DNA of 64,000 bases from Haliea sp. (GTDB lineage: Bacteria; Pseudomonadota; Gammaproteobacteria; Pseudomonadales; Halieaceae). The stretch covers positions 36,480-100,479 of the forward strand of contig JADJAL010000022.1 of assembly GCA_016704305.1 (NCBI GenBank). Reading direction: 5' to 3'. Positions 37,983 to 48,624 of the stretch are shown one piece after another (position 1 is the first letter of the stretch; each line of letters opens with the position of its first letter). The notes under the pieces were generated by a model. That model had not been told where the DNA came from. It saw only the letters and a program-made list of their open reading frames with translations, and ran no database searches. The position numbers and the translations under genes are program-made.

Positions 37983-38174
37983 GTGGATTTCTGGCAGGTA
38001 CTTCCGGTTGCGGTTGCGCTGCTCTTCATCGTGGAAGGCATGCTGCCATTTGTCAGCCCTGGTCGCTGGCGGGCGATGTTGACGGTGGCCGAGAAAATGG
38101 ATGATCGTACGATTCGCTATGTCGGCCTCGGCAGTATGCTGTTCGGGGTCTTTATTCTGTATTGGTTGCACTAA
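37983..38174 (+). CDS. Small membrane protein, DUF2065
   Basis: A 63-residue inner-membrane protein with two hydrophobic helices (VLPVAVALLFIVEGMLPF and VGLGSMLFGVFILYWL) joined by a basic loop. This is DUF2065, which regularly follows hflC in gammaproteobacteria. The GTG at 37983 is chosen because GGGAG precedes it and the family begins at that point. Function is unknown; the context suggests a link with HflKC. Confidence 0.85.
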   Translation: MDFWQVLPVAVALLFIVEGMLPFVSPGRWRAMLTVAEKMDDRTIRYVGLGSMLFGVFILYWLH

Positions 38175-38237
38175 TGCTGGCACTCATTCGGGCACTAGGG
38201 CTGGCACTAATTCTGGCACCACGGCTGGGTGTATGAG

Positions 38238-39419
38238 ATGTCCACGGTAGATCACTGGCGACTTCCCGATGGGGTGGAGGAGATACTTCCCGCCCAGGCA
38301 GACGCTGTGGAATCCCTGCGCCGTGATCTTCTTGATTTGTACCGCAGTTGGGGCTATCGCCTGGTTATTCCGCCACTGATGGAGTTCACCGAATCCCTAT
38401 TGGTAGGCTTGGGCGAGGACCTGGATTTGCTCACCTTCAAGCTGACAGATCAACTCAGTGGACGCACTTTGGGAATTCGCGCGGACATTACTCCGCAAGT
38501 CGCACGTATCGATGCGCACAGCCTGGCGGAGGAGGGTGTCACTCGGCTGTGCTACGCAGGTTCCACGTTACACACGCGGCCGAAGTCGCTGCTGTCCTCG
38601 CGCTCGCCGATCCAGGTGGGCGCCGAGCTTTATGGGGATGACAGTCCCGGCGCGGATGTAGAGATCGTGCGCCTGATGCTGGCGACGCTGGATGCTGCTG
38701 GACTTACCGGGGTTACCCTGGATCTCGGCCATGTCGGCATTTACGAGGCGGTGCTGGCCAAAGCGAGCCTGGGTGGCGACAAGGAAAAAACAGTATTTGA
38801 CGCCCTGCAGCGTAAATCGGTGCCGGATCTGCACCTGGCCCTGGCGGATGTGGAGCCATTGATGGCCAGCTTGATCGTTGCGCTGGTCGATATGCACGGC
38901 GATGAGAGTGTGCTGGATGAGGCCCGGGCATTATTTGTCGACGTTGTACCCGATGCGCTGGCGGGGATCGACGCCCTGCAGGAGGTCGCCGGCGCTGTCC
39001 GCCGCCAGTCACCGGAACTGGATATTTATTTCGATCTGGCGGAATTGCGCGGCTACCACTATCACACCGGCCTGGTGTTCGCCGCGTATGTGGCGGGTTG
39101 CGGCCAGGCGCTGGCCAATGGCGGTCGCTACAATGATGTCGGCGCCGTTTATGGCAGGGCGCGGCCCGCTACGGGATTCGCCACCGACCTGAAAGCGCTG
39201 GTAAATTTACTGCCGGCGTTGAACGTCAGCGGCGGCGCGATCTGCATGCCGGACCTGGACGATCCCGCGCTGGAACACCAGGTGAGCAAGTTGCGCGCAG
39301 CGGGCGAGGTGGTAATCAACTGTCTTTCTGGCACGCCAGATCCGCGTTGTGACCGGCAGATTGTTGCGCAGGGCGAGCAGTGGCTGGTGCAACCCTTGAA
39401 TTCCAATGACCGTGTGTAG
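38238..39419 (+). CDS. hisZ: ATP phosphoribosyltransferase regulatory subunit HisZ
   Basis: Catalytically dead histidyl-tRNA-synthetase paralogue that activates the short form of HisG in the first step of histidine synthesis. The 393-residue protein starts at ATG 38238 (MSTVDHWRLPDGVEEILPAQA). Class II motifs are present: LRRDLLDLYRSWGYRLVIPPLMEF, cut here for length, GIRADITPQVARI, GAELYGDDSPGAD, and ELRGYHYHTGLVFAAY. The anticodon-binding domain of true HisRS is missing. The 64 bases upstream carry GGCAC four times in loose repeats. Its place before purA is standard. Confidence 0.93.
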   Translation: MSTVDHWRLPDGVEEILPAQADAVESLRRDLLDLYRSWGYRLVIPPLMEFTESLLVGLGEDLDLLTFKLTDQLSGRTLGIRADITPQVARIDAHSLAEEGVTRLCYAGSTLHTRPKSLLSSRSPIQVGAELYGDDSPGADVEIVRLMLATLDAAGLTGVTLDLGHVGIYEAVLAKASLGGDKEKTVFDALQRKSVPDLHLALADVEPLMASLIVALVDMHGDESVLDEARALFVDVVPDALAGIDALQEVAGAVRRQSPELDIYFDLAELRGYHYHTGLVFAAYVAGCGQALANGGRYNDVGAVYGRARPATGFATDLKALVNLLPALNVSGGAICMPDLDDPALEHQVSKLRAAGEVVINCLSGTPDPRCDRQIVAQGEQWLVQPLNSNDRV

Positions 39420-39470
39420 GCAATCCCTGGCGCACATAACTCAATCCGTTTCAGAGCAAGAGCCAAAATA

Positions 39471-40766
39471 ATGAGTAAAAATGTAGTCGTCCTGGGTACC
39501 CAATGGGGTGATGAGGGCAAGGGCAAGATTGTCGATCTGTTGACGGATCAGGCCAGCGCGGTAGTGCGTTTTCAGGGCGGTCACAATGCCGGGCACACGC
39601 TCGTCATCCAGGGCGAGAAAACGGTGTTGCACCTGATACCCTCGGGCATCCTGCGGGAGAATGTCGCGTGCCTGATCGGCAACGGTGTGGTGTTGTCTCC
39701 GGAGGCGCTGCTCAAGGAAATCGCCGAGTTGGAAGCCAAGGGTGTTCCAGTGCGTGAACGCCTGAAAATTTCGCCCGCCTGCCCCCTGATACTGCCTTAC
39801 CATGCGGCACTGGATCAGGCGCGTGAAGCTCGGCGCGGTGTCGAGAAGATCGGCACCACCGGTCGCGGCATCGGCCCGGCCTATGAGGACAAGGTCGGTC
39901 GGCGCGGTTTACGGCTGGGCGACCTGAAAGATGAGCATCGGTTTACACGCAAATTGCGCGAAGTGATGGAGTACCACAACTTCTTCCTGGAAAAATATTA
40001 CCAGGTAGAGCCTGTGAGCATGGACAAGGTGCTGTCCGAGACGCTGGAGATGGGCATCGAATTGCTGCCGATGATGGACGATGTTGCCGGCATCCTGCAC
40101 CAGTACCGCCGGTCCGGGGCGAATATCATGTTCGAGGGTGCTCAAGGGTCCCTGTTGGATATCGACCACGGCACGTACCCGTTTGTGACCAGTTCCAATA
40201 CCACGGCTGGTGGCACAGCGACGGGTTCCGGCTTTGGCCCGCTGTACCTCGATTATGTGCTGGGTATCACCAAGGCCTACACCACCCGTGTTGGCTCCGG
40301 CCCTTTTCCCACGGAATTGTTCGATGCTACCGGTGCGCACCTGGCCAAGAAGGGACATGAGTTTGGCGCCACCACCGGCCGCCCCCGTCGTTGCGGCTGG
40401 TTTGATGCGTTCGCGTTGCGCACGGCGGTGAACATCAACTCGGTAAGCGGCCTGTGCCTCACCAAGCTGGATGTGCTTGACGGGCTGGAAACGATTCGTA
40501 TCTGTGTGGGTTACAACTGCAAGAATGGCAAGCCCGTACTCAACCCGATGGATTCCGATGACTACGAGGGCCTGGTGCCAGTGTACGAGGAAGTTCCCGG
40601 TTGGCGTGAATCCACGCTGGGTGCCAAAACACTGGAGGAATTGCCTGCGGCTGCGCGCGATTACATCCGCAAGATTGAAGCCGTCGTGGGAGCGCCCATC
40701 GATATTATTTCCACGGGCCCCGACCGGGTGGAGACCATCGTACTGCGCCATCCTTTCGCGGATTGA
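39471..40766 (+). CDS. purA: Adenylosuccinate synthetase
   Basis: Joins IMP and aspartate using GTP in AMP synthesis. The 431-residue protein shows the P-loop-like GTQWGDEGKGKIVDLL at residues 9-24, the HNAGHTL loop, GTTGRGIGPAYEDK, FEGAQGSLLDIDHGTYP, TTTGRPRRCGWFD and C-terminal STGPDR. Length and motifs are normal. Confidence 0.97.
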   Translation: MSKNVVVLGTQWGDEGKGKIVDLLTDQASAVVRFQGGHNAGHTLVIQGEKTVLHLIPSGILRENVACLIGNGVVLSPEALLKEIAELEAKGVPVRERLKISPACPLILPYHAALDQAREARRGVEKIGTTGRGIGPAYEDKVGRRGLRLGDLKDEHRFTRKLREVMEYHNFFLEKYYQVEPVSMDKVLSETLEMGIELLPMMDDVAGILHQYRRSGANIMFEGAQGSLLDIDHGTYPFVTSSNTTAGGTATGSGFGPLYLDYVLGITKAYTTRVGSGPFPTELFDATGAHLAKKGHEFGATTGRPRRCGWFDAFALRTAVNINSVSGLCLTKLDVLDGLETIRICVGYNCKNGKPVLNPMDSDDYEGLVPVYEEVPGWRESTLGAKTLEELPAAARDYIRKIEAVVGAPIDIISTGPDRVETIVLRHPFAD

Positions 40767-40831
40767 CTTACAGCCGTCAGGTAGGGATAGCGACAAGCGC
40801 CAGTTGTGATCACGAGGATGATAAAAACAAG

Positions 40832-41773
40832 ATGCATTTGAGAAAGCGGGTACTGGTAACGGGTGGCGCGGGATTTCTGGGCTCGCATTTGTGTCGGCGA
40901 TTGGTCAGTGCAGGACACGACGTGATCTGCGCGGACAATTTTTTCACTGGCATAAAGGACAACATAGTCGAACTGCTGGAGCAGCCGAATTTTGAATTGC
41001 TGCGGCACGATGTCACCTTCCCGCTGTATGTGGAAGTGGATGAAATCTACAACCTGGCCTGCCCTGCCTCGCCCATCCACTACCAGCACGATCCTGTACA
41101 GACGACCAAGACCAGTGTGCACGGTGCGATCAATATGCTGGGACTGGCAAAGCGCACGGGTGCCAAAATTTTCCAGGCATCCACCAGCGAGGTGTATGGC
41201 GATCCGCAGGTCCATCCGCAGCATGAGGGTTACTGGGGTCACGTCAACCCGATAGGTGATCGCTCCTGTTACGACGAAGGTAAACGTTGCGCGGAAACAC
41301 TGTTCTTCGATTACCATCGGCAACACAGCTTGCGCATCAAGGTCGCACGTATTTTCAATACCTATGGCCCCAACATGCATCCCAATGACGGCCGGGTGGT
41401 TTCCAATTTCATTATGCAGGCGCTGCGCGGTGAACCGATCACCATCTTCGGCAATGGCTCCCAGACACGCTCATTCTGTTATGTGGACGATCTTATCGAG
41501 GGCATTTTGCGCCTGATGGATACGGGCGACGACATCACCGGCCCGATAAACCTCGGCAACCCCAACGAGTTTACGATCAGGGAGCTTGCCGAGAAAGTGA
41601 TCGCACTGACCGGCTCGAAATCCAGCCTGGTGCTGTGTCCGCTGCCCAATGACGACCCTTTGCAACGCCAACCGAATATCGACCTGGCGAAATCCACATT
41701 GGACTGGGCGCCCACGATTGAACTTGATGAGGGCTTGCGCAGGGCAATACAGTATTTTGAGGGTATGCTCTAA
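40832..41773 (+). CDS. UDP-glucuronate decarboxylase (UXS-type)
   Basis: SDR-family enzyme that turns UDP-glucuronate into UDP-xylose through a 4-keto intermediate. The 313-residue protein has GGAGFLGSHLCRRL for NAD, the catalytic Tyr-Lys pair in SCYDEGKRCAE, ASTSEVYGDP, and the highly conserved RIFNTYGPNMHPNDGRVVSNF and GNGSQTRSFCYVDDL typical of UXS. ATG 40832 has GAGGA upstream. With the sugar-phosphate transferase that follows it likely supplies a pentose or related sugar to surface polysaccharide. Confidence 0.88.
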   Translation: MHLRKRVLVTGGAGFLGSHLCRRLVSAGHDVICADNFFTGIKDNIVELLEQPNFELLRHDVTFPLYVEVDEIYNLACPASPIHYQHDPVQTTKTSVHGAINMLGLAKRTGAKIFQASTSEVYGDPQVHPQHEGYWGHVNPIGDRSCYDEGKRCAETLFFDYHRQHSLRIKVARIFNTYGPNMHPNDGRVVSNFIMQALRGEPITIFGNGSQTRSFCYVDDLIEGILRLMDTGDDITGPINLGNPNEFTIRELAEKVIALTGSKSSLVLCPLPNDDPLQRQPNIDLAKSTLDWAPTIELDEGLRRAIQYFEGML

Positions 41774-41857
41774 ATTGTTGGCACTTGGACGTTTGAGCTT
41801 CTATGGTTCGACGTCTCCCGTCCGACGTCACGCCCCGAAGACGCCGCTGACGTGTTA

Positions 41858-42848
41858 ATGTTGCAAATCCTTATTGCTGCGCTGTTGATTGCACGGATAG
41901 CCGTTAGTCTCGGTGCGAGAGCGGGATTGGTGGACGGCCCCACTGAGCGCAAGCAGCACCAGGGTAATGTGCCGCTTACCGGGGGCATCGCGGTATTTCT
42001 CACATTGCTGTTTGGCACCTTTGCGCTGGGTATAGAGCCTTACACGTATTCGATGCTGCTTATCGCCTGCGCGGTGTTTCTGGTAGGGGTTTTTGATGAC
42101 TTCCGCCATATCAATGCCAGCTTGCGCCTGGTACTGGAATTTGCCAGTGGCCTGCTGTTGGCCACGTTCGGTGGGATCTCCATCTCCAATGTTGGTAACC
42201 TGCTCGCACTCGGCGATATTCCGCTCCTTTACCTGACCATCCCTCTATCTGCCCTGGCGGTGGCGGGATTAAGCAACGCCTACAATATGATCGACGGTAT
42301 AGACGGCCTGGCAGCGGGTACAATTGCGCTGCCTCTGCTGGTGCTGTATCTGCTCGCGCTGCAGGCGGGCCACCCCAAGGCTGCCTCGTTGCTCCCGCTG
42401 TTGGTGCCGCTGGCGGTATTCCTGCTTTTTAACCTCGGGCCAAACAACCGACTGCTGCCAAGAATGTTCCTCGGCGACGCCGGCAGTGTCACGCTCGGCT
42501 TTCTGGTGACGGCGTCGTTGGTTTTTTTTTCGCAAGGGGGCAATGCCCTGATCAAGCCGGTGACGGCATTGTGGCTGGTCACCTTGCCGCTGATGGATAT
42601 GATCGCCACGATGTTGCGTCGGTTGCGGCGCGGCCACAGTGTGGTGCAGGCCGATCGCTCTCACCTGCACCACACCCTGATGGACATGGGGTTGGGACGA
42701 CGGCAATTATGCGCTAGCGTGCGCGGGCACGGGGCTATTACTGGAGCGTGTGCCGGAATACCTGAGCCTGCTGTGTTACTTTTTGCTGTTCTGCGGCCAC
42801 TGCTGGATCGTGGTCCGATTCGACAGGGTGCATGGCAGGAATTCCTGA
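41858..42848 (+). CDS. WecA-like undecaprenyl-phosphate sugar-1-phosphate transferase (frameshifted)
   Basis: Polytopic enzyme that loads a HexNAc-1-phosphate on undecaprenyl phosphate to begin a surface glycan. About 330 residues after repair, with around ten membrane helices. Family motifs: DGPTERKQHQGNVPLTGG, VFDDFRHINASLRL, YNMIDGIDGLAAG, MFLGDAGSVTLGF and the basic loop ADRSHLHHTLMDMG. The frame is lost soon after this loop (about 42705-42730); one extra base near CGCGGG or GGGG accounts for it. The shifted frame then reads GLLLERVPEYLSLLCYFLLF and stops at 42848. The other reading, to 42931, is a false tail. ATG 41858 or GTG 41852 may be the start. Confidence 0.85.
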
Positions 42849-43073
42849 TCGCCTGTCGCTTTCACAAACCGTCAGGAAGCGGTCAGCGGGTGACCGCCGG
42901 TTTGGGCAAAAGTGTGACGCAGTTGCCATAATTATTTATCGTCACGATGGGGGCTATGCTAAGCTCAAACGAAAGATAAGAGGCTTGTCGGTACTCCGTA
43001 GAGGAGGATCCAGGCTCCTTGCGGCTGTTATCAGGGGCGTTGCGTACTCGCCAAATCAGTATTGGGGTACCGT

Positions 43074-43730
43074 GTGGAAAAAGACTATCTAGCGGAACGG
43101 TTTTGCGCTCAGTGGCAGGCGTGCGCGGGCACGAATCCCGACCAGGTGTGGCGAAGGTTGCATGCGCATTATCAGGAGCCACATCGTCACTATCACACGC
43201 TTGCACATATCGCCCACTGTCTAGGTCAGCTGGATATTGCGCGCGAACACGTTGCTGAGTTCAGTGCAACTGAAATGGCGATATGGTTTCACGACATCAT
43301 TTATCACTACGGTGCCAGGGACAATGAGATTCTCAGTGTCGCGTATTTTCGTGGCCTGGCGGACGCAACGATGTCGCCGAGCTTTATCGACAGAGTCTCT
43401 GAATTTATCATTGCCACGCAACATGCCGGCGCCGCCAGCGACCCTGCCATCGCTTTTGTGGTGGACATAGACCTGTCAGGATTTGGGCTGCCCTGGGAGG
43501 CTTATCTGGCTGATTCAGCCGCGCTGCGCTGCGAGGCGGACGGCGTGGGCGACGAGCAGTATTACCAGGGCAAACTGCGCTTTCTCAGTGAGCTTCAGCG
43601 TTGGCCCAGCTTGTACCAGACACCCTTTTTCCGACAGCGGCTTGAAGCGATAGCGCAATCCAATATCGCTCGTTACACCGCGGATTTACGCAGACAGGGT
43701 TTTGGCGAGTACGCTATTTGCCAGGTTTAG
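43074..43730 (+). CDS. HD-type predicted metal-dependent hydrolase
   Basis: A 218-residue protein of the COG4339 type. The metal-binding HD features are HYHTLAHI, WFHDIIYHYGARDNE and VVDIDLSGFG. Such proteins are predicted phosphohydrolases of unknown substrate. GTG 43074 is the likely start; TTG 43062 is possible. The last 17 bases overlap the convergent zinc-ribbon gene. A 225-base gap before it holds no other gene that I can support. Confidence 0.75.
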   Translation: MEKDYLAERFCAQWQACAGTNPDQVWRRLHAHYQEPHRHYHTLAHIAHCLGQLDIAREHVAEFSATEMAIWFHDIIYHYGARDNEILSVAYFRGLADATMSPSFIDRVSEFIIATQHAGAASDPAIAFVVDIDLSGFGLPWEAYLADSAALRCEADGVGDEQYYQGKLRFLSELQRWPSLYQTPFFRQRLEAIAQSNIARYTADLRRQGFGEYAICQV

Positions 43731-44124
43731 TTTTGCCAGGCTTGGTCTTGCCGAGCTTGGTCACCAGACGCCGCACATGATCCATCAGGGTCACCGATTT
43801 CATATCCGTTAGCTCACCCGCATCAAGGAATACACCATCACACCCGGAGCAGCTGTCGAGTGTAATGTGTGCCTGCTCGAGATCCTGGACCCGAACCATG
43901 ATGGCGTCGCAATCCGGGCAGTGGATATCCAGCATCGCGTTGTGCTTTGCGCCCAGCGCCGCGTTACCCTGGTCCAGTACCGCGTCCGATAGCCATTCCT
44001 CCCGCAATTGTTGCAGGGTCTGCCAGTTACAGAACAGGCCGCTACATCCGGTGCAGCGTTTAACCGTGATGTTGGTGCCAAAGTCCACGGTTTCCATCGC
44101 TGCGCGACATTTGGGGCAATTCAT
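43714..44124 (-). CDS. TFIIB-type zinc-ribbon protein
   Basis: A 136-residue protein with two zinc-ribbon units: CPKCRAAM...CTGCSGLFC near the N-terminus and CPDCDAIM...CSGCDGVFLD around residues 69-101, matching the zf-TFIIB family. The C-terminus is a low-complexity basic tail, KTKPGKTKPGK, made by an 11-15 bp near-repeat in the DNA. ATG 44124 follows GGGAGA. Its function is unknown. It is 29 bases after the SulP gene on the same strand and may be co-transcribed. Confidence 0.82.
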   Translation of the reverse strand: MNCPKCRAAMETVDFGTNITVKRCTGCSGLFCNWQTLQQLREEWLSDAVLDQGNAALGAKHNAMLDIHCPDCDAIMVRVQDLEQAHITLDSCSGCDGVFLDAGELTDMKSVTLMDHVRRLVTKLGKTKPGKTKPGK

Positions 44125-44153
44125 AATATGTCTCCCTGTAGCTGTGTTGTTTT

Positions 44154-46405
44154 TCAGGTTAGTACAGCCCGCAACGTGGTGGTGGTTAACTGCAGTCGCC
44201 GTGTGATCAGGCGGATCATGTATTTTTGTAGCGCTGAGGCTATATGGGGGTGTTCCTGCTCCAGGCGGGCATTGGCATCCTGGGTGAGTACAAATAGCTC
44301 ACCACCCGTGTCCACGATCACGGAAGCGGTGCGGGGCGTCCCAAGATAAAAGCCCACCTCGCCGAACACTGTTCCGGCCCCGGCGCGGCGAATCCGGTGC
44401 TTTCCTCCGGAATTGGTATCCAGGTAGACCGAGGCTGTGCAACTCTGCAGGAGGAACATTTCATCCGAAGGTTCTCCCTGTGCCGCGAGTTGGTCGCCCG
44501 GTTGAACGCGCCGATGCTCGAGGTACGCCTCCAGGATACTGTGGTCGTCCACGGAGGGCAGGTATTTGAAGATCTGCTGCAAAATACCCTCGTCCGCCTC
44601 GCTGAGTGACTGTTCCTGCAGAATGCGCTCCTCGCACCATTCAATTCCCCGATCCAGGTCAGGCATGATCTGGATATAGCTGGTATTTTCCTTTTCAAAC
44701 CAGTTCCCCATCAGGCGTTTATGCATCTTGCGAGAGAGTCCTGTCAGCAGCAGGAAAAAGTTGGATTGGGATGCTTCCTGCGCCAGTTTCATAAAGCTCA
44801 ATGCGGCGGATGAGTCCATTTCCGTGACTTGCGCGAAATCCAGTACGGCGTAGCGCAGTGGGGGCTGCGCAGGATCCGCCAGACGATCCTCAATGCGACG
44901 GGCGAGCGCCGCCGCGGTGCCAAAGAACAGGTAACCTTCCAGTTTCAGAATCAGAGTCTGCCCGCCTGCTTCGCGCAGGAATTTCTCCTCGGCGCTATTG
45001 CGCTCTACATTGCTGCTGCGTTCCTTGCCGCTCAGTGCGTAGCGTACGACATTGATGCGGCTGTAGTTGATCACGAACAGCACAATCGCACCCAGCAAGC
45101 CTACCATGACCCCTTCGAGGAAGCCTACCGCGGCGATGACCAGTACAATGACGACGACCACCAGGTATTCCAGCCGTGGCAACTGCTTGCGCGCCTCGAT
45201 CAACCAGCGCTCCAACAGGGAGACGCCCAGGAATATCAACAAGCCAGCCAATATTGCTTTTGGAAACCAGGCGATCAGGGACATGCCAAAAAGAGCATCA
45301 GCGCGCAAAACAGCGCCACCACCAACCCGACGAGGCGGCTATTGGGTGCGCCCACCGTCATTGCAAGTTCCGTCAGCGACATCGACGGCAGGGCCACCAG
45401 TCCACCGCCCATGCCGCTGACGGTATTGGTGAATCCGGCCACCATCAACTCGCGGTTGATGTCAAAGTTGCTGCGCTGCAAAACCGACAGGCCGCTGGCG
45501 GTTAGCAGCAGCGACACTGCGCTCAGCATGATGATGGTGCCGATGCTGCTCATATGCGCCACCACCAGGCTCCAATCCAGGTCTGCCGAGCGTTGGAATA
45601 GCACGGGATTAAACAGCGCTGGCGTGGATTCAGGGAAGGGTCCTACCAGCCAGCCTTCGGCCATCAGGCGTGTCGGACTCAATCCGGCCAGCGCGCTCAA
45701 AGCAAAGAACACAAGGGCCAGTAACAGGATGCTGGCGGGCATCGCCAGTGAGCGGTGCCAGTGGCGAATTGCCCAGCGAATGAAGGCGGCGGCAAGAAGC
45801 GCAGGGAACCAGCGCCACAACACATCGACGTTGAATGCCGCGAGGAAATCCTGTGCGGCGGAGAGCGGGCGATCGTAAACAATACGCAGCGCCCCCTGGA
45901 TCATCAGCCACCCGGCACCGGCAAAGTAGCCCCCCATCACGGAGTACGGCAAGTAGCGGACCAGTGAGCCCAGGCGAAAATAGCCGAGCACAGTCAGGAC
46001 GATACCGGTCAGCAGGGCGGTACAGGCCAGGGCCCCGAACGTCGTGACAAAAAGAACGTCTCCCGGGGTGCCCTCCGGAGAGTTGGCAATGATCAGAGTG
46101 ACCATCAGGGCCAGCACGGGTGCGGTGTCATCGTCCGGCAGCGCCACCACGGGACGCGCGGCGCTCAGCAGGCTGAACAGTGATCCTGCTACCACCGCGG
46201 TCGCGATGAGGATGCTAATGCCTGAGGATACATAGGGAGTCAGTTCGCCGTGAAATATCAGCGCGGCGAAGCTCACGCTGGAAATCAGCGCAACAATGCC
46301 GGCGATGATGCCTGCCAGCAGGATGGAGGTGATGCTGTCCGCATTCAGCTCCTGCAGGGCAAGCTTGGCTTTTTTGACGAGCACTTTTATCTCACTTCTC
46401 CGCAA
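44154..46405 (-). CDS. SulP-family anion transporter with STAS and cyclic-nucleotide-binding domains (frameshifted)
   Basis: About 750 residues after repair. Residues 20-480 form the SulP membrane domain (10-14 helices). A STAS domain (about 490-600) with LKLEGYLFFGTAAAL and AVLDFAQVTEMDSSAALSFMKL follows, then a cNMP-binding domain (about 640-745) with GEPSDEMFLLQSC and AGTVFGEVGFYLGTPRTASV; the phosphate-binding cassette is close to the CRP form. The frame breaks in the A-run 45288-45292 (T-run on the coding strand): one more base gives CALMLFFGMSLIAWFPKA. The gene overlaps the end of the adenylate cyclase gene by 14 bases. This makes it an attractive direct target of the cyclic nucleotide made by its neighbour. 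The transported anion is unknown (sulfate or bicarbonate are typical). Confidence 0.87.
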
Positions 46406-48578
46406 GCACGATGGTGGAAGAGATTATTCCGTCCATGATTCGCCCATAGTGCAGATGCACGAGTGCATCGTCGGGGAATTCGGCGTTGAGCTGCGCAAAA
46501 GCATCTTTTGCGCTGGCATCCTCCGCTGCTAGCAGGCCAAATGCCGCACGGTAGCGCACCATGAGAGGTGTGTCGGCCGCCTCTTTGGAAATCGGCTCAA
46601 ACGCTTCTATGGCCTCAGTCTTTCCTTTCAGTATCAGCGCTCCGATGGGTCTGAAATAGTGATTCGGGCACTGCGCAGCCGTGGTGCCGGCAATACAGAT
46701 TTTTGTTCCCAAATGCTTATTCACGCTTTCCATGCGGGCGGCCGTGTTAATCGCATCGCCGTGGGCAGTATAGTCAAAGCGCTCGCTGCCACCGAAATTG
46801 CCGACAATCGCCCTGCCGGTATTGACGCCGACGCGGGTATTCCCGAACGCCATGCCGCGCGACTGCATTTTAGCGATGAAGTCCCTGCTGATGGCATCCA
46901 TCGCCAGCGCGCATTTCACGGCACGCTCGGCATGGTCCGGCTGGTCCAGAGGCGCGTTGAATATTCCGACCACCGCGTCGCCAACGATTTTATCGATGGT
47001 GCCACCGTGCTCCATTACCGCGCGACACATCGCGTCGAGGTATTCGTTGAGTACGGATACCAGCAGTTCAGGCGTGGCCCGCTCGGTGAACGAGGTAAAG
47101 CCCTCGATGTCGGAAAACAGGAAGGACATCTCCCTGGATTCACCATTTAACCTGAGTTTATCAGGATCTCCCACCAGCTGGTCGACCAGGGCTGGCGCCA
47201 TGTAGGAGCTGAACGCCTTGCGCACCTGGCGCTTCTGCCTGGCTTCGGCGAAATAGCCGAACATCACATTCATGGCAATGATGGCAATGACCGTGAGCAG
47301 CGGCATGACCGGTGACAGCGCCAATTGCGCCGAAGACCACAACCAGACATTGCCGGCGATTATCAGCCCGATAAAGAAAACGGCAAACAGGCTGATCGCC
47401 AGCGCGCCAAATGCAGGGCAAAGGAATGACAGCAGCAACCCGGATATCGCAATGGCGATGGCGCTGGCGGCGTTGGCCCAGTCAGGGACCCGGGGAAACG
47501 GTTGCCCGGACAGGATTCTCTCAAGGACGGTGGCATGGACTTCCACGCCAGGGAACGTCGGATTGATGGGGGTGCTGACGAGATCCGACAAGCCCAGAGC
47601 AGAGGATCCTATCAATGCCGCTGAATCTTTCAGCTCAGGGAACTCGCCGGGTTTCGAAGCGCGCAGGACTTTCGTCGCTGAAACATATGTAATCCCGTCA
47701 TGTTTGGCGGTATAGGGTATCAGCACCCTGCCATATTGATCCGTGGGAATCTGCCTGCGGTCCAGCCACAGCCCGGTAATACGTTCGGTCGTGCCGGCTT
47801 GCGCCGTATCGATTTTAAAGCGCAGCGATTTGGTATAGCGACGCGCCATCGCAAGCGAGAGCGAGGGATAGATCATATCGTTGTTGCCGAGTATCAGAGG
47901 CGTACTCCGGAGCACCCCATCCGCATCCTTGGTGGTGTTCAGGAATCCGCCGTGCACAGCCGCCTTTTGCAGCAGTGCCATATTACCGGTGTAACTCGAC
48001 ATCATAGGCAGCGTGAGTATGTCGCGTTGTTCCGCCGTGATTGCAGACCAGGGAGATGGCAGAGCACCTACAGACTCATCGCCTTCGCTGTGCAACAGGA
48101 ACCCCAGAACGACGTTCTGACCCTCAAGCTTTTTGGAGAAGGCCAGATCCCGGTCCATTTGGGGGATCAGTTGCTTCAGGTAGTCGAGATGTTCAATGGT
48201 GCCCGATTCTGAAGCGGCATTGATCAATTCCTCGGCGACATTGCGCTCCGCTTCGGCGAAGGCCACGTCAAAACCAATGGTGTGCACGCCCGCCGCCTTG
48301 AGCGCAGTGACCAGGGCGCCCATCTTTTCGCGACTCCAGGGCCAGCGTCCCTCCGCCCGCAAGCTGTCCTCATCGATATCGATAATTATGACGTTGGATG
48401 CACTGGGCGCCCGATCCTGCAGCGTCAGATTCAGGCGCAGGTCATAGGCGAGGTAGTCCAGGCGATTGATAACAGTGCGGCTGGAATCGGCACCGGACAT
48501 TTGAAGCCACAGCGCCAGGAGTGTGAACGCGATGCCCAGCGCAATTCTGGATCGATTTTTAGACAGATACTGCGTCAT
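46392..48578 (-). CDS. CHASE2-domain adenylate/guanylate cyclase
   Basis: A 728-residue class III cyclase starting at ATG 48578 (MTQYLSKNRSRIALGIAF). It has an N-terminal membrane helix (about 13-28), a periplasmic CHASE2 domain (about 30-345; NRLDYLAYDLRLN, DIDEDSLRAEGRWPW), three helices (about 365-445), and a cytosolic cyclase domain (about 480-660). The metal aspartates are in FLFSDIEGFTSF and VGDAVVGIFNAP; GVNTGRAIVGNFGG and FDYTAHGDAINTAARMES follow. The Lys/Asp pair around KIVGD and DYTAHGD favours ATP. It lies between an unknown secreted protein and the SulP gene it overlaps, so the four genes from FecR onward probably form one operon. Confidence 0.9.
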   Translation of the reverse strand: MTQYLSKNRSRIALGIAFTLLALWLQMSGADSSRTVINRLDYLAYDLRLNLTLQDRAPSASNVIIIDIDEDSLRAEGRWPWSREKMGALVTALKAAGVHTIGFDVAFAEAERNVAEELINAASESGTIEHLDYLKQLIPQMDRDLAFSKKLEGQNVVLGFLLHSEGDESVGALPSPWSAITAEQRDILTLPMMSSYTGNMALLQKAAVHGGFLNTTKDADGVLRSTPLILGNNDMIYPSLSLAMARRYTKSLRFKIDTAQAGTTERITGLWLDRRQIPTDQYGRVLIPYTAKHDGITYVSATKVLRASKPGEFPELKDSAALIGSSALGLSDLVSTPINPTFPGVEVHATVLERILSGQPFPRVPDWANAASAIAIAISGLLLSFLCPAFGALAISLFAVFFIGLIIAGNVWLWSSAQLALSPVMPLLTVIAIIAMNVMFGYFAEARQKRQVRKAFSSYMAPALVDQLVGDPDKLRLNGESREMSFLFSDIEGFTSFTERATPELLVSVLNEYLDAMCRAVMEHGGTIDKIVGDAVVGIFNAPLDQPDHAERAVKCALAMDAISRDFIAKMQSRGMAFGNTRVGVNTGRAIVGNFGGSERFDYTAHGDAINTAARMESVNKHLGTKICIAGTTAAQCPNHYFRPIGALILKGKTEAIEAFEPISKEAADTPLMVRYRAAFGLLAAEDASAKDAFAQLNAEFPDDALVHLHYGRIMDGIISSTIVLAEK

Positions 48579-48624
48579 GTGCGCCTTGCTGATCCCCAAT
48601 CGAGCGCTTGCTTCAAGCTGGGTG

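Noticed and set aside
38176..38237. TGGCAC repeats before hisZ as sigma-54 promoters
   Set aside because: Several -24-like TGGCAC boxes are present but none has GC at the exact 10-base spacing. They look like a simple degenerate repeat.
42849..42931. C-terminal extension of the WecA-like protein to 42931
   Set aside because: That tail is read in the wrong frame after the indel; the alternative frame gives a hydrophobic helix and stops at 42848.
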